Shown here in pieces: positions 1 through 8,149 of a stretch of DNA of 58,848 nt (positions are counted from its first letter, which is position 1; every line of letters begins with the position of its first letter). A program made the position numbers and the translations under genes. The notes under the pieces were generated by a model, which was not told the origin of the DNA, searched no databases, and saw only the letters and a list, made by a program, of their open reading frames with translations. Source of the DNA: Woeseiaceae bacterium (GTDB taxonomy: Bacteria > Pseudomonadota > Gammaproteobacteria > Steroidobacterales > Woeseiaceae). The stretch is taken from the NCBI GenBank assembly GCA_021773055.1, contig JAJFKV010000013.1, forward strand, positions 1 to 58,848, given 5' to 3'.

Positions 1-368
1 AACTCTGACTTGATGTAGTTCATAACCCTTAAGTTAAGGACCGGGTGGATGTCGCACGCGATCATATTACAGAAAGCCCGTACCTGGCTGCGTAGCGGTT
101 GTTCGACAGGCAGCAGCTGCACCTCCGGGTAGGTTTCTTCCAGGTACTCCAGCATGGCCATGGATTGGCCAATTGCCACGTCGCCATCCTCCAGAAACGG
201 TACCAGCATCTGCGGGTTCTTCAGGCGGTAAGCCTCTTGGCGATTTTCTGCCTTTCCCGGTGCCAGCGACACCGGCACGATCTCATGGTCGAGTTCTTTC
301 AGATTGAGCGCGATCCGCAATCGGTATGCAGCCGATGAGCGCCAGTAGCTATAGAGTTTGATCAACAT
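1..368 (-). CDS. maiA: Maleylacetoacetate isomerase (zeta-class GST), partial
   Basis: This is the N-terminal 122 codons of a glutathione-S-transferase-fold enzyme; the rest lies beyond the left edge. The reading begins MLIKLYSYWRSSAAYRLRIA, and SSAAYR is the glutathione-binding signature of zeta-class GSTs (maleylacetoacetate isomerases). A conserved ED-x-AIGQS-type segment follows (GDVAIGQSMAMLEYLEE). The enzyme isomerises maleylacetoacetate to fumarylacetoacetate in the cytoplasm, the step before the hydrolase encoded directly upstream. Its ATG (complement of 366-368) directly abuts the fahA stop at 369-371, so the two are almost certainly co-transcribed and translationally coupled. Identity is supported by both the motif and the neighbours hppD and fahA. 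Confidence 0.9.
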   Translation of the reverse strand, partial: MLIKLYSYWRSSAAYRLRIALNLKELDHEIVPVSLAPGKAENRQEAYRLKNPQMLVPFLEDGDVAIGQSMAMLEYLEETYPEVQLLPVEQPLRSQVRAFCNMIACDIHPVLNLRVMNYIKSE

Positions 369-1373
369 TCAGCCTTCGTACTTTGTGACGACCTGATCAA
401 TCGTGCCGAAAATGGAGTCACCATTTGGATCATTCATTTCGATTCGAATACGGTCACCGAATTGCATGAACGAAGTACTGGGCTTGCCGTTGTTGATGGT
501 CTCAATAGTGCGAATCTCGGCGATGCAGGAATAGCCAACGCCACCATCCACAATGTGCTTGCCAGGACCATCGTCCAGCTTGTTTGAGACCGTTCCGGAA
601 CCAATGATGCAACCGGCACTCAATGGCCTGGACTTCGCGGCATGCGCGACGAGTTGACCGAAGTCGAAGGTCATGTCCACGCCGGCTTCAGGTTTGCCGA
701 TCAGATCGTCATTGAGTGTCGACAGTAATGGCAAGTGTACTTTGGCATCCGACCAGGCTGGCCCGAGCTCATCAGGCGTTATCGCTATTGGTGAGAAAGC
801 ACTCGAGGGTTTGGACTGAAAGAAACCAAAGCCCTTGCCGAGTTCACCCGGGATCAGGTTTCTCAAAGAGACATCATTGACCAGCATGATGAGCTGAATG
901 TGAGCGGCAGCGTCAGCCGCAGATATACCCATCGGCACATCGTCGGTCACCACCGTAACCTCAGCTTCGAAATCGATGCCCCAGGCCTCGTCGGCCATTG
1001 GAATGTCATCGCGTGGGCCCAGAAACGAGTCAGAGCCGCCCTGGTACATCAGCGGATCTGTCCAGAACGAGGCGGGCATCTCCGCGCCGCGTGCTTTGCG
1101 AACGAGTTCAACATGATTAACGTAGGCCGAACCGTCCGCCCATTGATAGGCGCGAGGCAGCGGTGAGGCAGAGGCGCTTTGATCAAAAGGATCACCTCCG
1201 CCTGCCTCGAGTTTTGTGGCGATCGCTTCGAGCGCCGGACGTGTATTCGTCCAGTCGTCGAGCGCAGCCTGCAGGGTTGCTGCAACGTTCGCAACCGAAG
1301 CACAACGCGTCAGGTCGCCGGATACAACAACAAGGCGGCCGTCACGGCCGTCCTTCAAGGATGCAAGTTTCAT
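369..1373 (-). CDS. fahA: Fumarylacetoacetate hydrolase family protein (fumarylacetoacetase)
   Basis: A 334-residue cytoplasmic enzyme that hydrolyses fumarylacetoacetate to fumarate and acetoacetate, the last step of tyrosine breakdown. The FAH-fold metal-site region is visible: GIDFEAEVTVV around residues 132-142 (E136 and E138) and VNDVSLRN with D167. IGSGTVSNK near residue 258 is typical of the family. It is shorter than the roughly 420-residue animal-type enzyme and resembles the shorter bacterial version found in homogentisate clusters. The start ATG overlaps the stop of the preceding VOC gene by 4 bp (ATGA), with an AGAGGCG ribosome-binding sequence just upstream. The family call is firm. 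The exact substrate rests on the context with hppD and maiA. Confidence 0.88.
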   Translation of the reverse strand: MKLASLKDGRDGRLVVVSGDLTRCASVANVAATLQAALDDWTNTRPALEAIATKLEAGGGDPFDQSASASPLPRAYQWADGSAYVNHVELVRKARGAEMPASFWTDPLMYQGGSDSFLGPRDDIPMADEAWGIDFEAEVTVVTDDVPMGISAADAAAHIQLIMLVNDVSLRNLIPGELGKGFGFFQSKPSSAFSPIAITPDELGPAWSDAKVHLPLLSTLNDDLIGKPEAGVDMTFDFGQLVAHAAKSRPLSAGCIIGSGTVSNKLDDGPGKHIVDGGVGYSCIAEIRTIETINNGKPSTSFMQFGDRIRIEMNDPNGDSIFGTIDQVVTKYEG

Positions 1374-1912
1374 TTATCGCCTCTGAATTCCAGTTCGTGC
1401 AGCCACGCTGCGTGGCGCGGTGCTTTCTTGGTTTGACTCCATTCTTCAAGCATCGCCGGAGCAACACGCTTCAGCTCGCTAATCTGCTCTTCTGTTTGCG
1501 TATTCGCAACCAGTTCAAGGCGGTGGCCGTTGGGATCGAAGAAATAAATCGATTGAAAAATTCCGTGATTCGTCGGGCCGATAACATCGAGGCCCTCATT
1601 CTCAAGATGCTCTTGAGCAGCAAGCAACGCATCGTAGTCTTCGACTTCGAACGCGATGTGTTGCACCCAGGCTGGCGTGTTGTGATCACGGCCCATCTCC
1701 GGCTGAGTTGGCAACTCGAAAAACGCGAGCACGTTACCCATGCCGCAATCGAGAAACACGTGCATGTAGGGATCCGGTTCCTTGGTTGACGGGACCTGGT
1801 CTTCTGCGAACGCGACGGTGAACTCCATGTTCAACATGCGCTGGTAAAACCCGACCGTTTCCTTTGCGTCCTTGCAGCGGTACGCAACGTGGTGAATTCG
1901 TTTCAGATTCAT
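1370..1912 (-). CDS. VOC-superfamily (glyoxalase/extradiol dioxygenase fold) protein
   Basis: A 180-residue vicinal-oxygen-chelate protein with two beta-alpha-beta-beta-beta modules. Likely metal ligands at the expected spacing are H8 (RIHHVAYR), E66 (LAFFELP), H85 (VQHIAFEV) and E133 (GHRLELVA), so the metal site looks intact. It lies between hppD and fahA, with 12 bp to hppD and a 4-bp overlap with fahA, so it belongs to the tyrosine-degradation operon. The homogentisate 1,2-dioxygenase expected at this position is absent from the window; this protein is far too short to be a cupin-type HmgA. It may be an auxiliary lyase or isomerase, or an alternative ring-cleavage enzyme; sequence alone does not decide. 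Start supported by GAGAGGAA upstream. Confidence 0.85.
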   Translation of the reverse strand: MNLKRIHHVAYRCKDAKETVGFYQRMLNMEFTVAFAEDQVPSTKEPDPYMHVFLDCGMGNVLAFFELPTQPEMGRDHNTPAWVQHIAFEVEDYDALLAAQEHLENEGLDVIGPTNHGIFQSIYFFDPNGHRLELVANTQTEEQISELKRVAPAMLEEWSQTKKAPRHAAWLHELEFRGDK

Positions 1913-1924
1913 GTTTCGTTCCTC

Positions 1925-3004
1925 TCAGGCTTTTGCCGTTACGATACCGCGCGCGACCTGGTCGCGTTCGATCGACTCGAACAGCGCCTTGAAATTGCCT
2001 TCACCAAAACCTTCGTCCTGCTTACGCTGGATGAACTCGAAAAAAGTCGGCCCGACCATGTTGGCCGAAAAGATCTGCAACAACAAGCGTGGCTCGTCAC
2101 CATCGGTAGTTCCATCCAGCAAGATGCCGCGCGGCTGCAATTCGTCGATGGGTTCGCCGTGCCCGGGCAGGCGATCTTCCAGCATTTCGTAATAGGCGGA
2201 GGGTGGTGCCGTCATGAATTCGATGCCCTGCTTTTGCAGTCGGTCCCAGCACTCGATCAGGTTGTCGCAACTGAATGCAATGTGCTGAATACCTTCGCCA
2301 TTGAAGCTCATCAGGTATTCCTCGATCTGGCCAATACCTGCCGATGCTTCTTCGTTAAGAGGAATACGAATCTTGCCGTCGGGTGCTGTCATCGCTTTGG
2401 ACAGCAGTCCCGTGTACTCGCCCTTGATGTCGAAGTAACGAATCTCGCGGAAATTAAACAGCTTCTCGTAGTAGGTAGCCCAGTACTCCATACGGCCACG
2501 GTAGACGTTGTGCGTCAGATGGTCGATGACATCAAAGCCACAGCCCTCAGGATGGCGATCAACGCCGTCGATGAAGTTGAAGTCGATGTCGTAGATTGAC
2601 GTGCCTTCTTCATACCGGTCGATCAGGTAGACGGTTGCACCACCGATGCCCTTGATCGCCGGCAAGCGCAGTTCCATCGGCCCGGTCTCCAATTCGACGG
2701 GCTGTGCACCTTGTTCGAGTGCACGCGCATAAGCCACGTGTGCGTCTTTTACTCGAAACGCCATGCCACACGCGCAGGGACCGTGTTCTCTCGCAAAGTA
2801 ATAGGCCGGGCTATTGGGTTCGCTGTTGATAATGAAATTAATATCGCCCTGGCGCCATAGCGTGACTTCCTTGGAGCGATGCTTCGCGACTTCGGTAAAG
2901 CCGAGCAGGGCGAAGGCGGTTTCAAGTACTTTGGGGTCAGGGGCGGCGAACTCGACAAATTCGAAGCCGTCCAGGCCCATGGGGTTTTCAAACAGGTCTG
3001 CCAT
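1925..3004 (-). CDS. hppD: 4-hydroxyphenylpyruvate dioxygenase
   Basis: A 359-residue non-haem iron dioxygenase converting 4-hydroxyphenylpyruvate to homogentisate in tyrosine catabolism. The 2-His-1-Glu iron site is readable as H162 (DHLTHNV), H241 ([11 protein letters not shown]) and E323 ([11 protein letters not shown]). The C-terminal [18 protein letters not shown] stretch is the family's closing-helix signature. Length matches bacterial HPPD (about 350-360). The ATG is preceded by AGAGGA at proper spacing. It is first in the minus-strand run hppD-VOC-fahA-maiA and is transcribed divergently from an Lrp/AsnC regulator 137 bp away, which is the likely local regulator. Confidence 0.96.
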   Translation of the reverse strand: MADLFENPMGLDGFEFVEFAAPDPKVLETAFALLGFTEVAKHRSKEVTLWRQGDINFIINSEPNSPAYYFAREHGPCACGMAFRVKDAHVAYARALEQGAQPVELETGPMELRLPAIKGIGGATVYLIDRYEEGTSIYDIDFNFIDGVDRHPEGCGFDVIDHLTHNVYRGRMEYWATYYEKLFNFREIRYFDIKGEYTGLLSKAMTAPDGKIRIPLNEEASAGIGQIEEYLMSFNGEGIQHIAFSCDNLIECWDRLQKQGIEFMTAPPSAYYEMLEDRLPGHGEPIDELQPRGILLDGTTDGDEPRLLLQIFSANMVGPTFFEFIQRKQDEGFGEGNFKALFESIERDQVARGIVTAKA

Positions 3005-3085
3005 GGCGATGTCCTCTTCTGTGCAACGCTTTTCCGCAGTATGCGCGATTTACAGAGAAATAGTGTCCGAAGTGCGCTAAAATGG

Positions 3086-3114
3086 CTTTATAATTGAAAC
3101 AAACGTTTTATAAG
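3086..3114. promoter_or_regulatory. A+T-rich imperfect dyad between hppD and lrp-type regulator
   Basis: In the 137-bp divergent spacer an A+T-rich block carries CTTTATAA (3086-3093) and, 14 bases further, TTATAAG (3108-3114), roughly inverted copies. Lrp/AsnC proteins bind A+T-rich imperfect dyads next to their own genes, so this is a reasonable operator candidate. On the plus strand TTGAAA (3094-3099) and TAGAAT (3118-3123), 18 bp apart, could be a promoter for the regulator. This is inference from composition and position only. Confidence 0.35.
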
Positions 3115-3141
3115 TATTAGAATTATGAACGAGAAGCGCAG

Positions 3142-3606
3142 GTGAACCTGTCCAGAACGGATCGGCGACTCCTCAACGAGTTACAACGCGACGCAACGCG
3201 TAATCAAAGCGAGCTTGCCGAACTTGTCGGCATGTCCAGGACATCGACCTGGCGTCGCATTCGCGAGTTTGAGGAAGCAGGGCTTATCGAGCGTCAGGTT
3301 GCAATACTCAACCCCAGAGTTGCGGGTTTTAATATTCAGGTCTTGCTGCTGGTCGCGATGACCGAGCACACGGACAAGAATCGGCAGAGTTTCGAGCGGC
3401 ACGTGTCGATACTCCCGGAAGTCACCGAGTGTTTTTCAGTGTCAGGCGATCGCGACTATGTTTTGCACGTTGTCGTGCAGGACATGGATACCTACAACGA
3501 TTTCCTGAATTCGCAGGTATTGAATCATCCTGCCGTTCGATCGGCGAGTTCGACCTTCGTGCTGCGGCGTGTGAAGTATTCTACGGCGCTGCCGCTGCCG
3601 GACTAG
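3142..3606 (+). CDS. Lrp/AsnC family transcriptional regulator (hppD-linked)
   Basis: A 154-residue Lrp/AsnC regulator. The N-terminal helix-turn-helix is visible in NQSELAELVGMSRTSTWRRI (residues 21-40), followed by the linker and a RAM (ligand-binding, oligomerisation) domain ending VLHVVVQDMDTYNDFLNS and a terminal beta strand. Start is GTG at 3142 with GAGAAG upstream; the ATG at 3125 is out of frame and stops after six residues. It is divergent from hppD and probably senses an aromatic amino acid or its keto acid to control that operon (inference). Its stop codon shares the palindrome CTAG with the stop of the convergent glgX gene. A related regulator sits at 56182-56643. Confidence 0.9.
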   Translation: MNLSRTDRRLLNELQRDATRNQSELAELVGMSRTSTWRRIREFEEAGLIERQVAILNPRVAGFNIQVLLLVAMTEHTDKNRQSFERHVSILPEVTECFSVSGDRDYVLHVVVQDMDTYNDFLNSQVLNHPAVRSASSTFVLRRVKYSTALPLPD

Positions 3607-5645
3607 TCCGACAACAGTAAAGTGATGGAACGACCGGTGACATCGAGACTGTCGCCTGACATTTTGTCAACGAGGTCATCACAACTTGTGAACGCGATAC
3701 GCCATGCGGTGGCATCATGTGGTTCCGGGATGCGCAAGGTGGCCGGCTCGTGGTCGCCGTTTATCGCGATGGCAATAACAGTTGCCTGACCGCGATCGTT
3801 ACTGGATTTGATTTGCAGGGTAAATGCACGGCTGCAGGCCCACTCGTCGCCGTGTTTGTGTTCGCCGTCGCGATTAATCCAGCTAATTTCGATGTTGTCT
3901 TTTCCTAATCGCAAACTGCCATGCACATAGTCATCAAATCGGAGCAGCGGGGATTCACGGCGTAGCCATATGAGTTCGCGCACCTGCTTGACGAACTCCG
4001 GATCGTCCTGCAGGCCGGACCAGTCGAGCCAACCCGTTTCATTGTCTTGTGCGTAGGCGTTGTTATTGCCTTGCTGTGAATTGCCGAACTCGTCACCTGC
4101 CAGTAGCATTGGTGTGCCTTGCGACAGCAACAGTGTCGCCAGCATGTTGAGTCGCTGCCGTCGGCGTAAAGAATTCAGTTCCGGGTCGTCACTGTCACCC
4201 TCGGTGCCGTAATTGCAGCTGTAGTTGTGGCCGTGACCATCCTGATTGTCCTCACCGTTTGCTTCGTTATGCCGGTGTTCGTAGCTAACGTTATCCTGCA
4301 AGGTAAAACCGTCGTGGCTGGTGATGAAATTGACGCTGGCAAAAGGCGGTCTGCAACTGTTCTCGAACAGGTCGGCGGAGCCGTGCATGCGCTGCGCCAG
4401 GGGGCCGCTGACGCCATCGTCGCCGCGCCAGAATTTTCGCACGGTATCGCGATACTGATCGTTCCACTCTGCCCAGCTCTGCGGGAAGTTGCCGAGTTGA
4501 TAACCACCGGGACCCGGGTCCCAGGGTTCAGCGATGAGCTTGGTGGACTCCAGGCGCTCGTCGCTGCTAATGGCCTCAAGCAATGGATGCGTTGTCGAGA
4601 AGCCATGATCGTGGCGACCAAGGATGGTGGCGAGATCGAAACGAAAACCGTCGACGCCCATGTTTTGTGTAAAGTGAGCAAGACTGTCGAGGATCAGCTT
4701 TTGAACCTGCGGGTGGTCAGCATTGACGGTGTTCCCACAACCGGTGTCGTTCACGTATTCGGCGGGTGCATCGTGAAGCGTGCGGTAATAGGCGAGATTG
4801 TCGATGCCGCGAAATGAAATTGTCGGGCCGTGAGAACCTCCCTCGGCGGTGTGGTTGTAGGCCACGTCGAGAATAACCTCAAGTCCGGTATCGTGGATGG
4901 CATTAACCATGTCTCGTAGCTCGGTACTCGTGCCGTAACGAGGCATCGGTGCGAAAAAGCCGATGGTGTTGTAACCCCAGAAATTTCTGAGGCCTCGTTG
5001 CGCGAGGTGATGCTCGTCCGCGAACGCCTGAACTGGCATCAATTCAATGGATGTAATCCCGAGGGCCTTGATGTAGGCCAGCACGTCTTTATTACGCATG
5101 CCGTCAAAACGGCCGCGATCGGTAACGGGTACGGCCGGATGACGCATCGTATAGCCACGCAAATTGCATTCGTATACGACCATCTCGTTCCAGGGAATGG
5201 AAGGTCGGGTCCGTGCGCTAGCCGAATCTTTATGAGTGACGACAGACAGTGGAACAAACGCGGCGCTGTCAGCGCTGCAGATAGATCCTTTTCCCGCTGG
5301 CCCACCGGCAACGAAATCGAAAGCCGCGGGGTCCCAAACGAATTCTCCATCCAGCTCGCGTGAATAGGGGTCGATCAGCAATTTCGCCGGATTGCAGCGC
5401 AGTCCCTTTTCGGGGTCGAATGGGCCATGAACGCGATAGCCGTATCGTTGTCCGACGCCGCAGCCGGGCATAAAGCCATGCCAGACACCGTGCTCACATT
5501 CGGGTAGGGCCGATACTTGAGTCTGATTCCGCTTGTCATCAAAAAAACACAGCTCCACGCTCTCGGCGACGCTCGAGTAGATTGCGAAGTTCGTTCCGTC
5601 AGCTAGCAGTGTCGAACCTTGTAGCTCGGGGTCTCCGGCGCGCAT
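3603..5645 (-). CDS. glgX: Glycogen debranching enzyme GlgX (isoamylase-type GH13)
   Basis: About 680 residues. It removes alpha-1,6 branches, preferring short stubs left by phosphorylase, in the cytoplasm. An N-terminal CBM48-like domain (to about residue 120; YGYRVHGPFDPEKGLRCNPA is the GlgX/isoamylase signature) precedes the GH13 barrel. Counting from the ATG at 5645, the catalytic residues are D337 (GVDGFRFDLA), E373 (LIAEPWD) and D445 (FITSHDGF). A TTG at 5654 overlaps the glgP stop as TTGA and would add three residues; neither start has a strong ribosome-binding sequence, so ATG is preferred. Last gene of the glycogen operon. Its stop interlocks with the convergent Lrp gene within CTAG. 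Confidence 0.95.
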   Translation of the reverse strand: MRAGDPELQGSTLLADGTNFAIYSSVAESVELCFFDDKRNQTQVSALPECEHGVWHGFMPGCGVGQRYGYRVHGPFDPEKGLRCNPAKLLIDPYSRELDGEFVWDPAAFDFVAGGPAGKGSICSADSAAFVPLSVVTHKDSASARTRPSIPWNEMVVYECNLRGYTMRHPAVPVTDRGRFDGMRNKDVLAYIKALGITSIELMPVQAFADEHHLAQRGLRNFWGYNTIGFFAPMPRYGTSTELRDMVNAIHDTGLEVILDVAYNHTAEGGSHGPTISFRGIDNLAYYRTLHDAPAEYVNDTGCGNTVNADHPQVQKLILDSLAHFTQNMGVDGFRFDLATILGRHDHGFSTTHPLLEAISSDERLESTKLIAEPWDPGPGGYQLGNFPQSWAEWNDQYRDTVRKFWRGDDGVSGPLAQRMHGSADLFENSCRPPFASVNFITSHDGFTLQDNVSYEHRHNEANGEDNQDGHGHNYSCNYGTEGDSDDPELNSLRRRQRLNMLATLLLSQGTPMLLAGDEFGNSQQGNNNAYAQDNETGWLDWSGLQDDPEFVKQVRELIWLRRESPLLRFDDYVHGSLRLGKDNIEISWINRDGEHKHGDEWACSRAFTLQIKSSNDRGQATVIAIAINGDHEPATLRIPEPHDATAWRIAFTSCDDLVDKMSGDSLDVTGRSITLLLSD

Positions 5646-5650
5646 CGAAG

Positions 5651-8146
5651 TCAATTGAGGGCCACTGGCGTGAGATGCCAGATATCTTCATTGTAGTCGC
5701 GCATGGTGCGGTCCGTGGAGAAGCGACCGGATGATGCCGTATTCATAATGCTCATTTTCGTCCAGCGTGTTTCGTCCTTGAATACTTCTGCTGCTGCGAC
5801 CTGCGCATCAATGTAGCTGCGGAAATCCGCCGCCGTCATCCACAAGTCTGCGGGCTCGCGTATCGACTGCGTGATCGCGTCCATAATGCCGGGCTCAAAA
5901 CGATTGAAGCGGCCACTCTCGAGCAAGTCCATCACTCGCTTGAAGTCCTCGTCCCCATTGATGATCGCCTGCGGGTCGTAGCGTCCCTTCAGGTTCTCGA
6001 TCTCGTCAACCGTGAGACCAAACAGGAAAAAGTTTTCTTCGCCAACGGCCTCGCGAATCTCGACGTTGGCGCCGTCGAGCGTGCCGATCGTGAGCGCGCC
6101 GTTCATCATGAATTTCATATTGCCCGTGCCGGATGCTTCTTTGCCGGCCGTGGAAATTTGCTCGGACAGGTCGGCAGCGGGACAAATCAATTCCATGCCG
6201 GAGACGTTGTAGTCGGGATAAAAGATCAGCTGCAGTCGGTCCTTCATCAACGGATCAGAATTGATGACCCGGGCGACATTATTGATGCATTTGATAATTC
6301 CTTTCGCCATCGCATAACCTGGTGCCGCCTTGCCGCCGATGATAATGGTGCGCGGCACAACATCGTCGCCATCGCCGCGTCTGATGCGGTCATACAGATG
6401 AATCGCATGCAGAAGGTTCAGTAGCTGCCTTTTATACTCGTGGATACGCTTGACCTGCACATCGAAAATCGAATCCCTGGCCACCGTCAGTCCGGTCTTC
6501 GCTTCGATATTGGCTGCGAGTCGTTGCTTGTTATTTTGTTTGACAGTTCGCCACGCGAGTTGAAACTCGCCGTCGTCCGCGAATTCGGCCAGCTTCTCAA
6601 GCTGTGCGAGATCAGTGGTCCATCCAGAGCCGATTTTCTGCCCGATCAATGTCGCCAGCTCAGGGTTACAGGCGGCGAGCCAGCGTCTTTGTGTGACGCC
6701 ATTGGTTTTGTTGTTGAACTTCTGTGGCCAGAGCTCCGCGAAGTCGCGGAACAGTCCTTCCTGCAGGAGTTTCGAATGCAGTTCGGCAACGCCGTTGACC
6801 GAGTAGCTGCCGACAATGGCGAGATAGGCCATCCGAATCATTGGCTCGCTGCCTTCCTGGATCAAGGACATGCGGCGAACTCGATCTTTGTCGCCAGGAC
6901 AGCGCTCGTTTAACTCTGCGATGAGACTTGCGTTGATTTCGTAGATGATGTCGAGGATTCTCGGCAACAGACGGCGGAACATGGAAACAGGCCACATCTC
7001 GAGTGCTTCCGGGAGCAGCGTGTGGTTGGTGTAGGCCATCGTGTTACTGGTGATATCCCAGGCCTCGTCCCATGTCAGTCCGTGTTCGTCAGTTAGCAAG
7101 CGCATGAGTTCGGCAACGGCGATCGCGGGATGTGTATCGTTTAGCTGGAAGCAGTTCTTCTCAGCAAATGTTCTGAGGTCAGTGCCGTGTTGTTCGATCC
7201 ACACGCGAATTGTGTCCTGCAAGCTTGCAGAAGCGAGAAAATACTGTTGGCGCAGCCGCAGTTCCTGGCCGTTTTCGGAGTCGGCGTTCGGGTACAGAAC
7301 CATGGTGATGTTTTCTGCAGCATTCTTGGATGCCACGGCGTCGACATAACTGCCCGCATTGAATTCTTCCAGGTCAAAGCCGTCACTGGACGAGGCCGAC
7401 CAAAGTCGCAAGGTATTGACGATGTCGTTCTTAAATCCGGGAATCGGAATGTCGAACGGAATTGCCAGCACATCGTGGGTATCGACCCACCGATAGCGAG
7501 TCTCGCCGCTTTCGTCGGTGTAGCTTGTGCTGTTGCCGCCGAAGCGAATGGTTTGCGCAAACTCGATGCGTTCAATCTCCCAGGGGAAACCCTCACGCAG
7601 CCACGGGTCGGGCTGTTCCAGCTGAAAACCGTCTTCGATGCGTTGCTGGAACATGCCGTACTGGTAACGAATTCCATAGCCCACTACAGGCAGTGCCAGT
7701 GTCGCGCAGCTGTCGAGAAAACAGGCGGCCAGGCGACCCAGTCCACCATTGCCGAGGCCAGCGTCATGCTCGCGTTCGCAAACATCCTCGAGGTCCAGAC
7801 CAATGCGATTCAACGCGTTAGCGGTCTCGTCTTCGATGCCGAGATTCAGCAAAGTATTGCGCAGCAAGCGCCCCATCAGGAATTCAAGAGACAGGTAGGA
7901 AACGCGGCGGCTGTCTTCACGCTCCATTGCGTCGCGTGTCTTGCCCCAGCGCTCCATAAGTCGGTCGCGGGCGGCGAACACGACAGCCTGATATAGAAAC
8001 GGCGAATCCGGTCTCACGGTGCGCCGCCCCAGCATGCGGCCGAAATAATGTGAAAAGTCTTTCAGTATCGCGTCAGCGGTCATGGGCAAATCCTTGCCCC
8101 GCAACAATTCGTTACGTCCGGTTTTCTCTTTGGACTTTGCGGACAT
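5651..8146 (-). CDS. glgP: Glycogen/maltodextrin phosphorylase
   Basis: An 831-residue GT35 enzyme releasing glucose-1-phosphate from glycogen or maltodextrin ends by phosphorolysis. The pyridoxal-phosphate attachment segment EASGTGNMKFMMNGAL is present, with the Schiff-base lysine at K678. The N-terminal SYLSLEFLMGR and the GNGGLGRLAACFLDS loop are also typical. Length matches the family (about 800-840). It lies 3 bp after glgB and runs into the glgX start, so it is coupled within the operon. Product glucose-1-phosphate would need a phosphoglucomutase encoded elsewhere to enter the Entner-Doudoroff route. Confidence 0.97.
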   Translation of the reverse strand: MSAKSKEKTGRNELLRGKDLPMTADAILKDFSHYFGRMLGRRTVRPDSPFLYQAVVFAARDRLMERWGKTRDAMEREDSRRVSYLSLEFLMGRLLRNTLLNLGIEDETANALNRIGLDLEDVCEREHDAGLGNGGLGRLAACFLDSCATLALPVVGYGIRYQYGMFQQRIEDGFQLEQPDPWLREGFPWEIERIEFAQTIRFGGNSTSYTDESGETRYRWVDTHDVLAIPFDIPIPGFKNDIVNTLRLWSASSSDGFDLEEFNAGSYVDAVASKNAAENITMVLYPNADSENGQELRLRQQYFLASASLQDTIRVWIEQHGTDLRTFAEKNCFQLNDTHPAIAVAELMRLLTDEHGLTWDEAWDITSNTMAYTNHTLLPEALEMWPVSMFRRLLPRILDIIYEINASLIAELNERCPGDKDRVRRMSLIQEGSEPMIRMAYLAIVGSYSVNGVAELHSKLLQEGLFRDFAELWPQKFNNKTNGVTQRRWLAACNPELATLIGQKIGSGWTTDLAQLEKLAEFADDGEFQLAWRTVKQNNKQRLAANIEAKTGLTVARDSIFDVQVKRIHEYKRQLLNLLHAIHLYDRIRRGDGDDVVPRTIIIGGKAAPGYAMAKGIIKCINNVARVINSDPLMKDRLQLIFYPDYNVSGMELICPAADLSEQISTAGKEASGTGNMKFMMNGALTIGTLDGANVEIREAVGEENFFLFGLTVDEIENLKGRYDPQAIINGDEDFKRVMDLLESGRFNRFEPGIMDAITQSIREPADLWMTAADFRSYIDAQVAAAEVFKDETRWTKMSIMNTASSGRFSTDRTMRDYNEDIWHLTPVALN

Positions 8147-8149
8147 GCA

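Noticed and set aside
1163..1789. 208-codon open frame on the plus strand
   Set aside because: Spans the fahA and VOC genes in antisense; both of those have intact active-site motifs.
3125..3145. Six-residue leader peptide (MNEKRR) overlapping the GTG of the Lrp-type gene
   Set aside because: Too short, with no regulatory codons for an aromatic amino acid and no attenuator hairpin; chance is sufficient.
7187..7996. 269-codon open frame on the plus strand
   Set aside because: Antisense to glgP, low-complexity reading with no motif; a shadow of codon bias.
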